Below are positions 23,448 to 35,780 of a stretch of 64,000 bases of DNA, in pieces; within the stretch, counting starts at the first letter, position 1; every line of letters begins with the position of its first letter. Under the pieces are notes generated by a model. The model was not told the origin of the DNA and ran no database searches. It saw nothing but the letters and a program-made list of their open reading frames with translations. A program made the position numbers and the translations under genes. The DNA comes from Primulina eburnea. Its lineage: Eukaryota > Streptophyta > Magnoliopsida > Lamiales > Gesneriaceae. The DNA is taken from contig NC_133108.1 of assembly GCF_022965805.1 (NCBI RefSeq), forward strand, positions 41,052,051 through 41,116,050, written 5' to 3'.

Positions 23448-24345
23448 ATGGTGAGCTCCAGAAAATGTGTTTTGCTCTTTATCTTCTGATGATTTTACAA
23501 ATTTGTAAGATTTTGTGGTTTCGGGATGATTTGATGTAGATTTTGTTTCATTTGTAGCCGTTCAAGAGGTACGTGCAGTGGAGATTGGAAGGGTGGCGCT
23601 TGTCAATTACGGAAAGGACTATGGAAACTGGTTGTCATTGTTGATGTCATCGACCAAAACCGGGTATGTTCGGTTCTGTTGCCTCCGGGACTTTGATTTT
23701 ATGCCCATTGAGATTGTTCGTTTCCTCCTGGGTATTATGTTTGGTTTGTTAGTTTGTGGATTTCAGTTTTGCTTTATTGGCGTTGTAGAAGATTTTCTTT
23801 GTGCGTAATACTATTGGGGATTTTAAATTATATTTTTACTTAATTCGTGGCTTGTTCTTTTGTTCTTATTATGGGTTTATTTGTGTTGGTTGCTATCATT
23901 GTCGTTTGTAACTTCTCTGTATACGTGCAATGTTTAGTATTGAAAATAGTTGAAGTAGAAGTTTATTGAATCTGGTGTCTCTTTTCCTTGAATGGAATAT
24001 TGGGTTTTAAATCTCTCGTTCCTCAGTATTCAGTAAACGCATTGATTAGCTGATATCTTAACAATTCACAGTTGCTAGTTTTGTCGTAATACACAAATTG
24101 TTTTATAGGATGTCTCACAGCGTGTGTTTTGGTTCAATGATCAAGGACCTGCAAGTGTTTTGAAATCTGTGATAACAAATCCATAGAAAGCCTAGATAAA
24201 TACAAATTTAGTTATAATTTCTAATATTTTTGAGATATTGTTTAATCATTATGGACGAGTTTAAATCATGCATCAATCTATAATTGTCCTTTTTTCAACC
24301 AAATCTAAATAATTTGCCTAATGTAAGGCTCTTGTTGATGCTCCT
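23448..24345 (+). pseudogene. RPL14: 60S ribosomal protein eL14 (RPL14), truncated and frameshifted
   Basis: Exon 1 is only the ATG (23448-23450) followed by a GTGAGC donor, an arrangement common in plant ribosomal-protein genes. Exon 2 (23558-23663) opens PFKRYV, then a 5-base insertion (CAGTG) shifts frame before EIGRVALVNYGKDYG. A second small change (GT to C) shifts it again within the expected KLVVIVDVIDQNR. A GTATGT donor follows, and exon 3 starts at 24328 with ALVDAP. After 18 bases (24345) homology ends and gene X sequence begins. The KOW-type N-terminal part is therefore broken, and the C-terminal rRNA-binding part is missing from the window. It is a dead copy with an intact-looking promoter. 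Confidence 0.9.
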
Positions 24346-24346
24346 G

Positions 24347-25400
24347 TCGAAGTTATATCTTCAATCTACACAGAATCACTTCCTAGGTATGTAACTTTTC
24401 ATAAAATTCATGAATCTTTTGTGGGTAAACTGTGATTCCGAATCTTGGAGTTAAAGTGAGGATATTGATCGAGTCTAATACGGTTTTAACAGTTTAGAAC
24501 CAAACCAAACATACAATCTATTGTCTCCAAGACTTGATCAACTCTTTGCTGATGTAGATAACACATTCATCAAGCTTGATGTTGTAGTAAATTGCGCTGT
24601 CATTCTTTCTGAACTCTCCTTTCCTCTTCTCCATCTATCGATACATGTTATTTCAAATCCATCAATTGTGTGTTTTAATATTTTTTCAAATTCAAGAGTT
24701 CTCGAATTACCTCACAATTGTTGATCATATCTTTATGGATGTTGAGCACACCATCATTGAGCATTTTCAGCTCTATTTTGATAATTTTTTCCTTACACAT
24801 ACCTTGGGTAAATCTTTAATTAAGTTACACATCTTCTCGTTTATGGTTTTTTTGTAGAAATACTTGATTCTTCAATAGTCTTTTTTGCGTCAACAACCTT
24901 TTTGGTAAAAAACAGACCAAACAACAACTTTGCAACATTCATAATAGCGAGAAAATCTTTGGTGGGTTCACGATATGTCGTCGAAGACTTCTTGTACCAA
25001 GTTTGTGAAGGCTCGGTCGAGACCAAAAATGGTCCTTGCATATGCATCTCTTTCTTTGTAAGGGGGCTGCAACATTTAGGTAGCATGCGCCTGTGTATAA
25101 TGATATTATAGCATAAACATATAATTTTTTTAGTAATCGGAAAAAAACTCAGAATATTTAGAAAGCGACCTAACTCAGGTAGCCTGTGAAGACAGTTTGA
25201 CCATAGGTTTTAAGGGTTGAAAAGATTAAGAGTAATATATCTTAAGAAGAATAACATTGCGAAGAATAAACAAGTGAGAAACCATAAAATATGAAAAAAA
25301 TTTGAGAATGACAAACATTTGGATACACATAAAAAATCAACTAATGAAATTTAACATTCATCTTTCACCAAAAAAGAGATTTAGCTTGTACGCATCACTT
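24347..25400 (-). pseudogene. Gene X copy, minus strand, inserted in eL14 exon 3
   Basis: Starts at TCGAAGTTATATCT, inside the eL14 exon, and reads on the minus strand with the gene X order reversed on the plus strand. The 3' part (CAAAAGATTCATGAA region) is at about 24400, the coiled-coil segment at 24840-24700, MQGPFLVSTEPSQTWYKK at about 25040-25000, and the intron-like TTTAGTAATCGG near 25135. Stops and indels break the frame. It is head-to-head with the plus-strand copy beginning about 25416. Confidence 0.65.
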
Positions 25401-25420
25401 GTGAGGGAAAAGAAACGGTA

Positions 25421-25858
25421 ATGCTACCGAAGCATTGCTGCCTTCTTACAAAGAAAGAGATGCATATGCAAGGACCATTTTTGGTCTCCACTGAGCCTTC
25501 ACAAACTTGGTACAAAAAGTTTTTGACTACATGTCATGAACCGACCAAAGATTTTCTCGCTACTATGAATGTGCAAAGTTGTTGTTTGGTTTGTTTTTTA
25601 CCAAAAAAGTTTTTGACACAAAAAAGGCTATTGAAGAATCAAGTATTTTTACAAAAAGCCATAAACGAGAAGATGCATAACTTAATTAATGATTTACCCA
25701 ATGGATGTGCAAGGATGAAAGAAATCAAAATAGAGCTGAAAAAGCTCAATGATGGCGTGCTCAACATCCATAAAGATATGATCAATAACTGTGACGTAAT
25801 TGGAGAACTCTTGAATTTGAAAAGAAATTTAAACACACAATCGATGGATTTGAAATAA
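25421..25858 (+). CDS. Gene X open frame, 145 codons (hypothetical)
   Basis: This is the longest uninterrupted gene X frame in the window. It opens MLPKHCCLLTKKEMHM, continues QGPFLVSTEPSQTWYKKF and REPTKDFLATMNV, then NEKMHNLINDLPNG, KIELKKLNDGVLNIHKD and GELLNLKRNLNTQSMDLK before the stop. The C-terminal half has a hydrophobic spacing compatible with a coiled coil; there is no signal peptide or membrane segment. The shared family start ATG follows an acceptor-like ATTGTATACAAG in sister copies, so the true protein may begin in an upstream exon. Relative to other copies, the AKLLFGLFF segment is shifted (QSCCLVCFLPKK) by a small indel compensated later. Probably a captured fragment; coding status unproven. 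Confidence 0.4.
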   Translation: MLPKHCCLLTKKEMHMQGPFLVSTEPSQTWYKKFLTTCHEPTKDFLATMNVQSCCLVCFLPKKFLTQKRLLKNQVFLQKAINEKMHNLINDLPNGCARMKEIKIELKKLNDGVLNIHKDMINNCDVIGELLNLKRNLNTQSMDLK

Positions 25859-26114
25859 CATGTGCCGATAAATGAAGGAGGGGAAAAAAGAGTTTAGAAA
25901 GAATGGCCATGCGGTCTACTGTATCCTCAAGTTTGATGACCGTGTTATCTTTATCAGCAATGAGTTGATTAAGGATTAGAGACACTAGATAGTATGTTTG
26001 GCTTAATTCTAAGCTGCAAATATCGTATTAGACTCCATCAATATCCTAATTTTAAAATGTGAGTAAAAAACCACTATATAAATCTTAGAAAATAAAAATA
26101 TTTGGAAAAAATTA

Positions 26115-29100
26115 AATAATCCACATAAAACAAAGTATACTCTACTATTTCGTGTACGTTCCAACATGTTTTTTTCCTTCAAAACTCTCTTTATACCTAT
26201 CATGCAAAATTCTTGAAAAATGATAATTATATACGTTAAGTTTTCAAATTAAATTTATTTTCCAAAGTAATTGAAATAAAATTTGTTTTATAATGCAGTA
26301 TTTTTTCCCTTGATATAAGAAGACTTAAATTCTGCATTTCATTTTTAAATGTTTTATTTATTTTTAAATTTATTAGTTATTTAAGTAATTTATATAAAAC
26401 ATATAATACTTTCATAAATTTAATATTTATTTGCACAATTTATAATATAAAAAGAGTTTAAGGGTGTATTTGGAATTTAAAGTTATTTTTAAGAACTGAC
26501 TTAATATAAAAGGGGTATTTTTTTTAAACCTAGTCAACAATTTTTTTTAAAAAATAACCTCATGTAGTACATTTTTCACTACATGGGACTTGGGTTAAAT
26601 CCCCAAATATCCCCTAAATTTGATATGTTCAGGTCGAAGTAAGGTTTTTTGGAATTATACGCAGCTATAATCGTCTTTCGGGGTTCTCCAACTCTTTCTC
26701 CGGTCGCATCCAGTAATAGTCTTATTTTTTGAATCTCTGATTTTTGTGATGTTTTTCAGGGGTATTTTTCGTGGAGTTTTAACTCAGCGGAAACAAGAAG
26801 CGATAAAGGAAATTTCCGTGCCCCTCAAGTTCCACGGTAGTTATCTATTTGTGCCTATGACTTTTATAAGTGAAGAAAACGATTTTTCATATTGCGGTTT
26901 TCTGGTTGGTAGGTTATGGGTTTATTGATTCCATATCCCGTACTTGGAACACATTCATTTTGATGTCACAAGTGAAATTCCATTCTCTCTTCCTTTTCTT
27001 ACATACATGGATTCTTATATTCAATTCCAGTTAATCTAGATAGAAGAGATTGGTATATTTAGGTCAGTGTTATGTCGATTTATGCTGAGTTGGTTACATT
27101 TTCTTGTACAACTTTTTACACCTAAAACTGGATTTTGTATTGTGAGAAGTTTAATATGAACTATGGTGTACTTGATAAAAGTCCCAGTTTTCACAAAATT
27201 TCGATGCTCGATGCCAGAAGTTTCAGAGAACAAAGAATAATGAATTCTAGCTAAATCTCTTTTTGGTGAAAGATGAATGTTAAATTTCCTTAGTTGATTT
27301 TTTATGTCTACCCAAATGTTTGTCATTCTCTTAAATTTTTCATATTATTAAGGATTCTCACTTGCTTTATTCTTCGCAATGTTTCTCTTCTTAAGATATG
27401 TTACTTTTAATCTTTTCAGCTTTTAAAACCCTTGGACAAACAGTCTTCAGAGGTTACCTTAGGTAGGTTCTTTCTAAATCTTCTGTTTGTTTTTTCCGAT
27501 TACTAAAAAAAATTATACATTTATGCTATAATATCATGGTATACAGTCGAATGCTATCTAAGTATTTCAGCCCTCTCACAAAGAGAGAGATCCGTATGCA
27601 AGGACCATTTTTGGTCTCAACCGAGCCTTCAAAAACTAGGTACGAGAAGTTCGCGATGACATATCGTGAACCGACCAAAGATTTGCTCGCCATCACGAAT
27701 GTTGTAAAGTTGCTTTTTGTTCTGGTTTTTTCCTTTAAGGCTGTTGAAGCCCAAGATGCTATTGAAGGATGAAGCATCTCTACAAGAGCAATAAACGAGA
27801 AGATGGGTAACTTAGTCAAAGAGTTACCCAATGTATACGCCAAGATGGAAAAGAGCACAGTAGAGCTGAAAAAGCTCAATGAGGGTGTGCTCAACATCCA
27901 TAAAGAAATGATAAAAAACCGTGAGGTAATTCAATAACTCTTGAATTTGAAAAGAAATTAAAACACACAATTGATTGATTTAAAATATCATGTATCGATA
28001 GATGGAGGAGGGGAAAAAAAAGCTGAGAAAGAATGACCGACCGGTCTACTTCAAGTTTGATGACTCTGGTATCTACATCAGCAAGGAGTTGATCGAGTCT
28101 TTGAGACACTAGATGGTATGTTAGGCACTGGGCACCTCGGCTGCTGTCCAACGTTGTCTAATTCCTAATTTTTTCAACATTTTGTCCAATACACTTCTAC
28201 AATTCAATTTTATGCATCATTTTAACACTTCCCATTATAATCAATGCTATGTTATCTCATCTTTTCCCGTTTCTTTTCCCTCACGTTTAATGCCCCCTTC
28301 CTCACCATCTAGGTTCTCCAAGTTCTCATGCTCTTGGGCATGTTTTGGTATAAGCCTGATATAGTAGGACATGTAACAATATTGGAGTCCGTAACACTAT
28401 TCAACACAATATATAAACTCTATAACTCATCGCTATTGCTATCATGTCAAATATCATAGTAAACAAGTTCACAACGACATAAACCATTCACTTATCATAA
28501 CTAGCAAAATCATTAAGTGGCATAATAAACTAAGACTATATATATATCATTTATAGGGACGATTGGCATTGCAAAACCACAACTCAGTGATTAAAAAATA
28601 ATGTTTTTGAATCCCATACCTTCTTTCGCGATGCAATTTCTCCAACTCTTCGTTATTTCTAGAAAAAGTTGTTTTGATAGGTTTTTTTTTGGAACGAGAT
28701 TAAAGTAAAATCAAGAAGATGAGATAACATAGCATTGATTATAATGAGAAGTGTTAAATGATGTATAAAATTGAATTGTAGAAGTGTATTGGACAAAATG
28801 TTGAAAAAATTAGGAATTAGACAACGTTGAACAGCAGCCGGGGTGCCCCAGTGCCTAACATACCATCTAGTGTCTCAAAGACTCGATCAACTCCTTGCTG
28901 ATGTAGATACCAGAGTCATCAAGCTTGAAGTAGACCGGTCGGTCATTCTTTCTCAGCTTTTTTTCCCCCTCCTCCATCTATCGATACATGATATTTCAAA
29001 TCAATCAATTGTGTGTTTTAATTTCTTTTCAAATTCAAGAGTTATCGAATTATTTCACAGTTTTTTATCATTTCTTTATGGATGTTGAGCACACCCTCAT

Positions 29101-30845
29101 TGAGCTTTTTCAGCTCTACTGTGCTCTCTTCCATCTTGGCGTATACATTGGGTAACTCTTTGACTAAGTTACCCATCTTCTCGTTTATTGCTTCTGTAGA
29201 GATGCTTGATCCTTCAATAGCATCTTGGGATTCAGCAGCCATAAAGGAAAATACCAGACCAAACAGCAACTTTACAACATTCGTGATGACGAGCAAATCT
29301 TTGGTCGGTTCACGATATGTCGTCGCGAACTTCTCGTACCTAGTTTTTGAAGGCTCGGTTGAAACTAAAATTGGTCCTTGCATACGTATCTCTCTTTGTT
29401 AGAGGGCTGAAATACTTAGGTAGCATGCGACTGTATACAATGATATTATAGCATAAACGTATAATTTTTTTTAGTAATCGGAAAAAACAAACAGAAGATT
29501 TAGAAAGGACTTATCTAAGGTAACCTCTGAAGACAGTTTGTCCAAAGGTTTTAAGAGCTGAAAAGATTAAAAGTAACATATCTTAAGAAGAGAAACATTG
29601 CGAAGAATAAAGCAAGTGAGAAACCATAAAATATGAAAAATTTAAGAGAATGACAAACATTTGGGTAGACATAAAAAATCAACTAAGGAAATTTAACATT
29701 CATCTTTCACCAAAAAGAGATTTAGCTAGAATTCATCATTCTTTGTTCTCTGAAACTTCAGGCATCGAGCATCGAAATTTTGTGAAAACTGAGACTTTTA
29801 CCAAGTACACCATAGTTCATATTAAACTTCTCACAATACAAAATCCAGTTTTAGGTGTAAAAGTTGTACAAGAAATGTAACCAACTCAGCATAAATCGAC
29901 ATAACACTGACCTAAATATACCAATCTCTTCTATCTAGATTAACTGGAATTGAATATAAGAATCCATGTATGTAAGAAAAAGAAGAGGGAATGGAATTTC
30001 ACTTGTGACATCAAAATGAATGTGTTCCAAGTACGGGATATGGAATCAATAAACCCATAACCTACCAACCAGAAAACCGCAATATGAAAAATCGTTTTCT
30101 TCACTTATAAAGTCATAGGCACAAATAGATAACTACCGTGGAACTTGAGGGGCACGGAAATTTCCTTTCTCGCTTTTTGTTTCCGCTGAGTTAAAACTCC
30201 ACGAAAAATACCCTTGAAAAACATCACAAAAATCAGAGATTCAAAAAATAAAACTATTACTGGATGCGACTGGAGAAAGAGTTGGAGAACCCCGAAAGAC
30301 GATTATAGCTGCGTATACTAAAGATGGATTTTCCAAAAAACCCTACTTCGACCTGAACATATCAAATTTAGGGGATATTTGGGGATTTAACACAAGTCCC
30401 ATGTAGTGAAAAATGTACTACATGAGGTTATTTTTTAAAAAAATTTGTTGACTAGGGTTAAAAAAATACCCCTTTTATATTAAGTCAGTTCTTAAAAATA
30501 ACTTTAAATTCCAAATACACCCTTAAACTCTTTTTATATTATAAATTGTGCAAATAAATATTAAATTTATGAAAGTATTATATGTTTTATATAAATTAGG
30601 TAAATAACTAATAAATTTGAAAATAAATAAAACATGTAAAAAGGAAATGCAAAATTTATGTCTTCTTATATCAAGGGAAAGAATACTGCATAATTAAACA
30701 AATTTTATTTCAATTACTTTGGAAAATAAATTTAATTTGAAAACTTAACGTATATAATTATCATTTTTCAAGAATTTTGCATGATAGGTATAAAGAGAGT
30801 TTTGAAGGAAAAAAATATGTTGGAACGTATACGAAATAGTAGAGT
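26115..30845. repeat. Large palindrome of gene X, arms about 2.1 kb
   Basis: The left arm (about 26115-28270, gene X sense on plus) and the right arm (about 28715-30845, sense on minus) are inverted copies of the whole captured segment. The landmarks are the outer TATACTCTACTATTTCG / CGAAATAGTAGAGTATA, the GGGGTTCTCCAACTC leader, GGGGTATTTTTCGTGG, the MQGPFLVSTEPS exon, the coiled-coil exon, and the inner TTGGACAAAATGTTG. The 420-550-bp spacer (28272-28715) is the reverse complement of sequence at about 17030-17460 in copy A. Frames are interrupted in both arms (for example a stop after DAIEG at 27770). A transcript across it would fold into a very long hairpin. Confidence 0.88.
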
Positions 30846-30892
30846 ATACTTTGTATTATGGCAGAATTATTGCATAAACAAGTTCTTTTCAA

Positions 30893-31099
30893 GGGGGTTC
30901 CGAGGCTGACTAGCTGCGGAGAATAACCGAGATGATCGGCAATCAAAAACGCTTTCTTTGGCCCCCATTGGAAAGGAAATTTGCCAATATTCTTTCTGGA
31001 AAGGGAATTGATCTGTTGAAAAAGCTTTTAACTTGCGATCCCAACGAAAGAATAACAGCGGACCAAACTCTCGATCATAAATGGTTCTCAGAAATCTGA
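30893..31099 (+). pseudogene. CDK-like kinase C-terminal fragment
   Basis: Encodes the last part of the same kinase as 62696-63505: SEAD, an in-frame stop, then LRRITEMIGNQKRFLWPP, LERKFANIL, GIDLLKKLLTCDPNERI and DHKWFSEI before the natural stop. LLTCDPxxRITAxxALxHxWF is the typical end of a CMGC kinase domain. It is joined at its left to the outer edge of the large palindrome and at its right to another gene X copy (31140), so it travels as part of the composite. Confidence 0.88.
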
Positions 31100-31139
31100 T
31101 TTCTCGAACCCTCAATCTTGATCCAATTGTGTATTTTAC

Positions 31140-33680
31140 TTTTAATTTTTTCAGCTCTTAAAACCTATGGTCTAACTGTCTTCACAGGTTACCTCAGGTA
31201 GGTCGCTTTCTAAATCTTCTGTTAGTTTTTTCTGATTACTAAAAAAAATTATATGTTTATGCTATAATATCATTGTACACAGGCGCATGCTACCGAAGCA
31301 TTGCAGCCCTCTACCAAAGAAAGAGATGCATGTGCAAGGACCATTTTTGGTCTAGACCGAGCTTTCACAAACTTGGTACAAAAATTTTTGGACGACATAT
31401 CGTGAACCGACCAAGGATTTTCTTGCTCTTATGAATGTTCCAGAGTTGTTTTTTGGTCTGTTTTTTTTTACCAAGAAAGATGTTGACGCAAAAAAGGCTA
31501 TTGAAAAACCAAATATTTTACAAAAAGCCATAAACGAGAAGACGAGTAACTTAGTTAAAGATTTACCCAATATATATACAAAGATGGAAGAGAGCTAAAT
31601 AGAGCTGAAAAAGCCTAATGATATTGTGCTCGACATCCATAAAGATATGATCATTAACTGTGAGGCAATTCGAGAACTCTTGAATTCGAAAAAAAATTAA
31701 AACACACAATTGATGAATTTGAAATAACATGTATCGAAAAATGGAGGAGTGGAAAAAAGTTTAGAAAGAATGACCATGCGGTCTACTGCGTCCTCAAGTT
31801 TGACGACTGTGTTATCTTTATCAGCAATTAGTTGATCAATGTTTGGAGACACTAGATGGTATGTTTGTCTTAATTCTAAGCTGTAAAAATCGTATTAGAT
31901 TCCATCAATATCCTAATTTTAACTTCAATATTCTGAATCACAGTTTACCTGCAAATGATTCATGAATTTTATAAAAAGTTATATACCTAGAAATTGATTC
32001 TGCGTAGATTGGAGAATTATTTTAGAGGTGAAATTTGAAGAACCCCAAGTCTTTTTTTAGATTTTGGTGTGTATGCGTGTATTTAAGTGAGGTTTAGTCG
32101 GTTGTATATTCGGGATATCCGGCATTATAATTGATCACGTGTGACTTTAAATGCCGAAACATGGATATTGTGATTTTAAATGGAATGTTTGGTCTTAAAA
32201 TCACGATACACTCGTATGTGTTGAGGAGTTGAGAAGTGTGAATCTCTGGCAATATGGAGTTTGTACCGGATGAGATTATAACAATTCACTTAGTATTTAT
32301 CGTATAACAAACATTGAAGCTGATATGAATTCTTGTGTGTGGTGTTGGTTTTGTATAGAACTTGAGAATGTAATGGGAAGTGTTAAAATGATGCATAAAA
32401 TTGAATTGTAGAAGTGTATTGGACAAAATGTTGAAAAAAAATAGGAATTAGACAACGTTGGACAACAGCCGAAGTGCCCCATTGCCTATACAGGGCGCCC
32501 CGGTGCCTAGTCTGCTGATTCGATATTCCAATTGTTAAAACAAGGTTCCAACCGACTAAACCTCATTTATTCACACACATTCACACCAAAATCTAAAAAA
32601 GGAATAGGGCTTTTCAAATTTCACCTCAAAAATCATTCACAAACACTTTACGTCTAATCGAAGTTATATCTGCAATCTACACAGAAACACTTCTTAGGTA
32701 TGTAACTTTTCATAAAATTCATGAATCTTTTGTGGGTAAACCGTGATTCCGAATCTTGGAGTTAAAATGAGGATATTGATCGAGTCTAATAAGATTTACA
32801 GCTTATCACTAAACCAAACATACCATCTATTGTCTCTAAGTCTTGATAAACTTCTTGCTGATGTTGATAACACAGTCATCAAGCTTGAGGATGTAGTAGA
32901 CCGCACGGTCATTCTTTCTCAACTTTCTTTTCCCTCCTCCATGTACCGATACACGTTATTTCAAATGCATCAATTGTGTGTTTTATTTTTTTTTTCAAAT
33001 TAAAAAGTTCTCGAATTGCCTCACAGTTGTTGATCATATCTTTATAGATGTTGAGCATACCATCATTGAGCTTTTCAGATATATTTTGATTTCTTCCATC
33101 GTTGCACATACATTGGGTAAATCTTTAATTAAGTTACCCATCTTCTCGTTTATTTGCGTCAACAACCTTTTTGGTAAAAAAGACAGACCAAACAGCAACT
33201 TTGCAATATTCATAATAGGGAGAAAATACTTGGTCGGTTCACGATATGTCGTCGAAACTTCTTGTACCAAGTTTGTGAAGGCTCGGTCGAGAGGGATGCA
33301 TATGCATCTCTTTCTTTGTAAGAGGGATGCAACGTTTAGGTAGAATGCGCGTGTGTACAATGATATTATAGCATAAACATATTATTTTTTTTAGTAATCA
33401 AAAAAACTAACAGAATATTTAGAAAGCGACCTAACTCAGGTAACCTGTGAAGACAGTTTGGCCATAGATTTTAAGAGCTGAAAATATTAAAAGTAATATA
33501 TTTTAAGAAGAGTAACGTTGCGAAGAATAAAGCAAGTGATAAACTATAAAATATGAAAAATTTAAGAGAATGACAAACTAAAGAAATTTTGCTTTCATCT
33601 TTCACCAAGAAGAGATTTAGCTTGAACGCATCACTTGTGAGGGAAAAGAAACGGTTATGTTTCAGTCATTGTCTTCATCT
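31140..33680. repeat. Gene X inverted pair, arms about 1.0-1.3 kb
   Basis: 31140-32500 reads gene X on the plus strand: an exon-like piece ALKTYGLTVFTGYLR bounded by TTTTCAG and GTAGGT at 31155-31199, then the GPFLV region and coiled-coil region with several stops. 32640-33660 is the inverted counterpart. The centre near 32500-32640 holds the gene X 3' end (CCAACCGACTAAACC). Both arms are degenerate. Confidence 0.75.
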
Positions 33681-34757
33681 TTTTTGGCGAGAGCAATTTT
33701 TTTGCTTGTTCAGAGAATGATGACACTTTCAGTTTATTTCTATCAATATTATTTTTAGTTTCTTTGTTGTTTTGTCGTTCAATACCCAGCTACGTTACTG
33801 TAACTTTGTGGCCAAGGAATCAGCACTCTTAACAATTAGTACATGAGAATGACGGGATATTCAGCTCTCTAATCGTATACACTATACACCATTTCCTTTT
33901 TATTTTTAAATGTAGAATCTGTAACAAATTTTCTTGTGTATCACGGTTTCTTGCTGGGAAGGAATTATTGTTTTGACGTGTGGATGAATGAACTTCAGGT
34001 TTTATTTGTTGAATTGGGTTTTGTGTACAGTCCCTTGGAGGATTTAGCTGTTAGACATTGGTGTGATGGTGGCTATCTCGAAATGGTGTGTGAAATTGAT
34101 ACACTTCCAGTAATTATCAGGTGCTTACATATGGTTTTGTTGATAAGAAGTTTCATTATTTTTATTTAAAACAAGAAAACTGCTTTGGGAAATCAGATAT
34201 TTTGTGTTCGAGGTCCTCTCATGTTTGAGATAATTAATGGGAGTGCCCAGCTGCTGTTGACTCTATTTTTCATGTGTATTCAAATGCTTTTTCTATTTTA
34301 ATTGTCTGAAGAAAATAAGCCACATGCTAAAAATCGAAATATGTGAAGTGATTCTGTTTTATTCTGCTCAAAGTTCATTTCACTGAAGCATGCTAACAGT
34401 TTTGTTTGTGTTCTTTTTTAGACTGGAGATAGTATCGTTTGTTTAGCTTACCATCAGTCTACCGTGCTTTCAATATTCGAAGAATCGCCTTGTTCTTTGT
34501 GAGCTTGATCAGTTTTGGGAATCTCAAGTTCTTGTTAACTGATTTTGCTGTGATGAAACAGTTCAATTCAATAATTTATTATTTTGAATTTGGTGTAGAA
34601 TTGTGGGAATTTCCATTTGTGAAATAACGGACAGTTAATATATCTTTATTCACTAGTGATCTAATTGAAACTAAAGAAATGAAATTCTGGATGAGATTTT
34701 TTCTTTAATCGGTAGTGTAGCATCATAATTTAACTTTCAAAGAAAACTAAGCACTAA
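33681..34757. other. Unassigned region upstream of the FAD synthase exons
   Basis: The first exon of the FAD synthase-like gene would be expected here, but I could not recognise it. Only short open frames without family resemblance are present. Confidence 0.45.
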
Positions 34758-35780
34758 AGGATTGCATTTGACAGTGTTGAAGAGGTTGGCTTCAGCTTCA
34801 ATGGAGGAAAGGATTCTACTGCAAGTTGTTTTACACTCTTGTGCCATTTCTGCCGATCTGATTGTTAAATCCTTCTGCTTACTTAATACTAGTAATAAAC
34901 ACATCATATTTATGTTTGTAGGTTTTTTGCACCTTCTAAGGGGAGGCTATTTATTGCAAAAGGCTGGAAAGAATATGTCCACTGGAGACAGCGGAGATGC
35001 TGAAATCACATTTCCAATGCGGACAATTTATTTTGAAAGCCCATCTGATTTTCATGGAATAAACTCAGTCACCTATGACACTGCGCTAGCGAATGTGATT
35101 ATTTCCTTTTTTAATATAATCAGTTTTATCTTATTTTTCTTTTCTGGTTGATCCCTATCTCTCCTTTATGGTGATATCTATGTTACGCTGAATTTATCAT
35201 ATGAATTACATATCGTTGGATTCGTCGATACATGATGGATCTTTATTTGTTACATGTGGGACCAATCAGTCCAATGTCTATTCTCAGCCGGTATAGCATA
35301 AACATGACCCTCCTGTGATTATATGAAGTGAAACAAAACGGCACGTTCTTGGAATGGAAGCAGTATTATTGTTTCATCTAGATTCTGTGGAGAACTAATG
35401 TTTGATGATTTTGGTTCTATTTTGGCAGTTACAATTTGCAAATGGACATAATTCTTCATGACTTCAAGTCCGGTTTAGAGGTTCTTTTAAAAGCTAAGCC
35501 TATTAGAGCTATTTTTCTTGGTGTCCGAATTGGTGATCCTATATAAAACTTTTTTATTATTAGATTCCAAAATCTAAACACTAACAAGTTAAAGGTACGG
35601 TTAGAGAGATTATACTTTGTCTTTTTATAATTTTCAGATAGCAAGATCAGTTCTCCCTTAGCTCGCCTGGATGGCCCCCTTTCATGACAGTGAATCCCAT
35701 CTTAGATTGGTCATACAGGTCTGTTTCCTATATTGAAGTTGTATATGTACTTTTGTGATCACTGTGCATCTGTATTTTCT

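Noticed and set aside
34762..35151. 129-codon frame overlapping the FAD synthase exons
   Set aside because: It reads the PP-loop exon in the wrong frame and runs through an intron; the GGKDST frame is the meaningful one.
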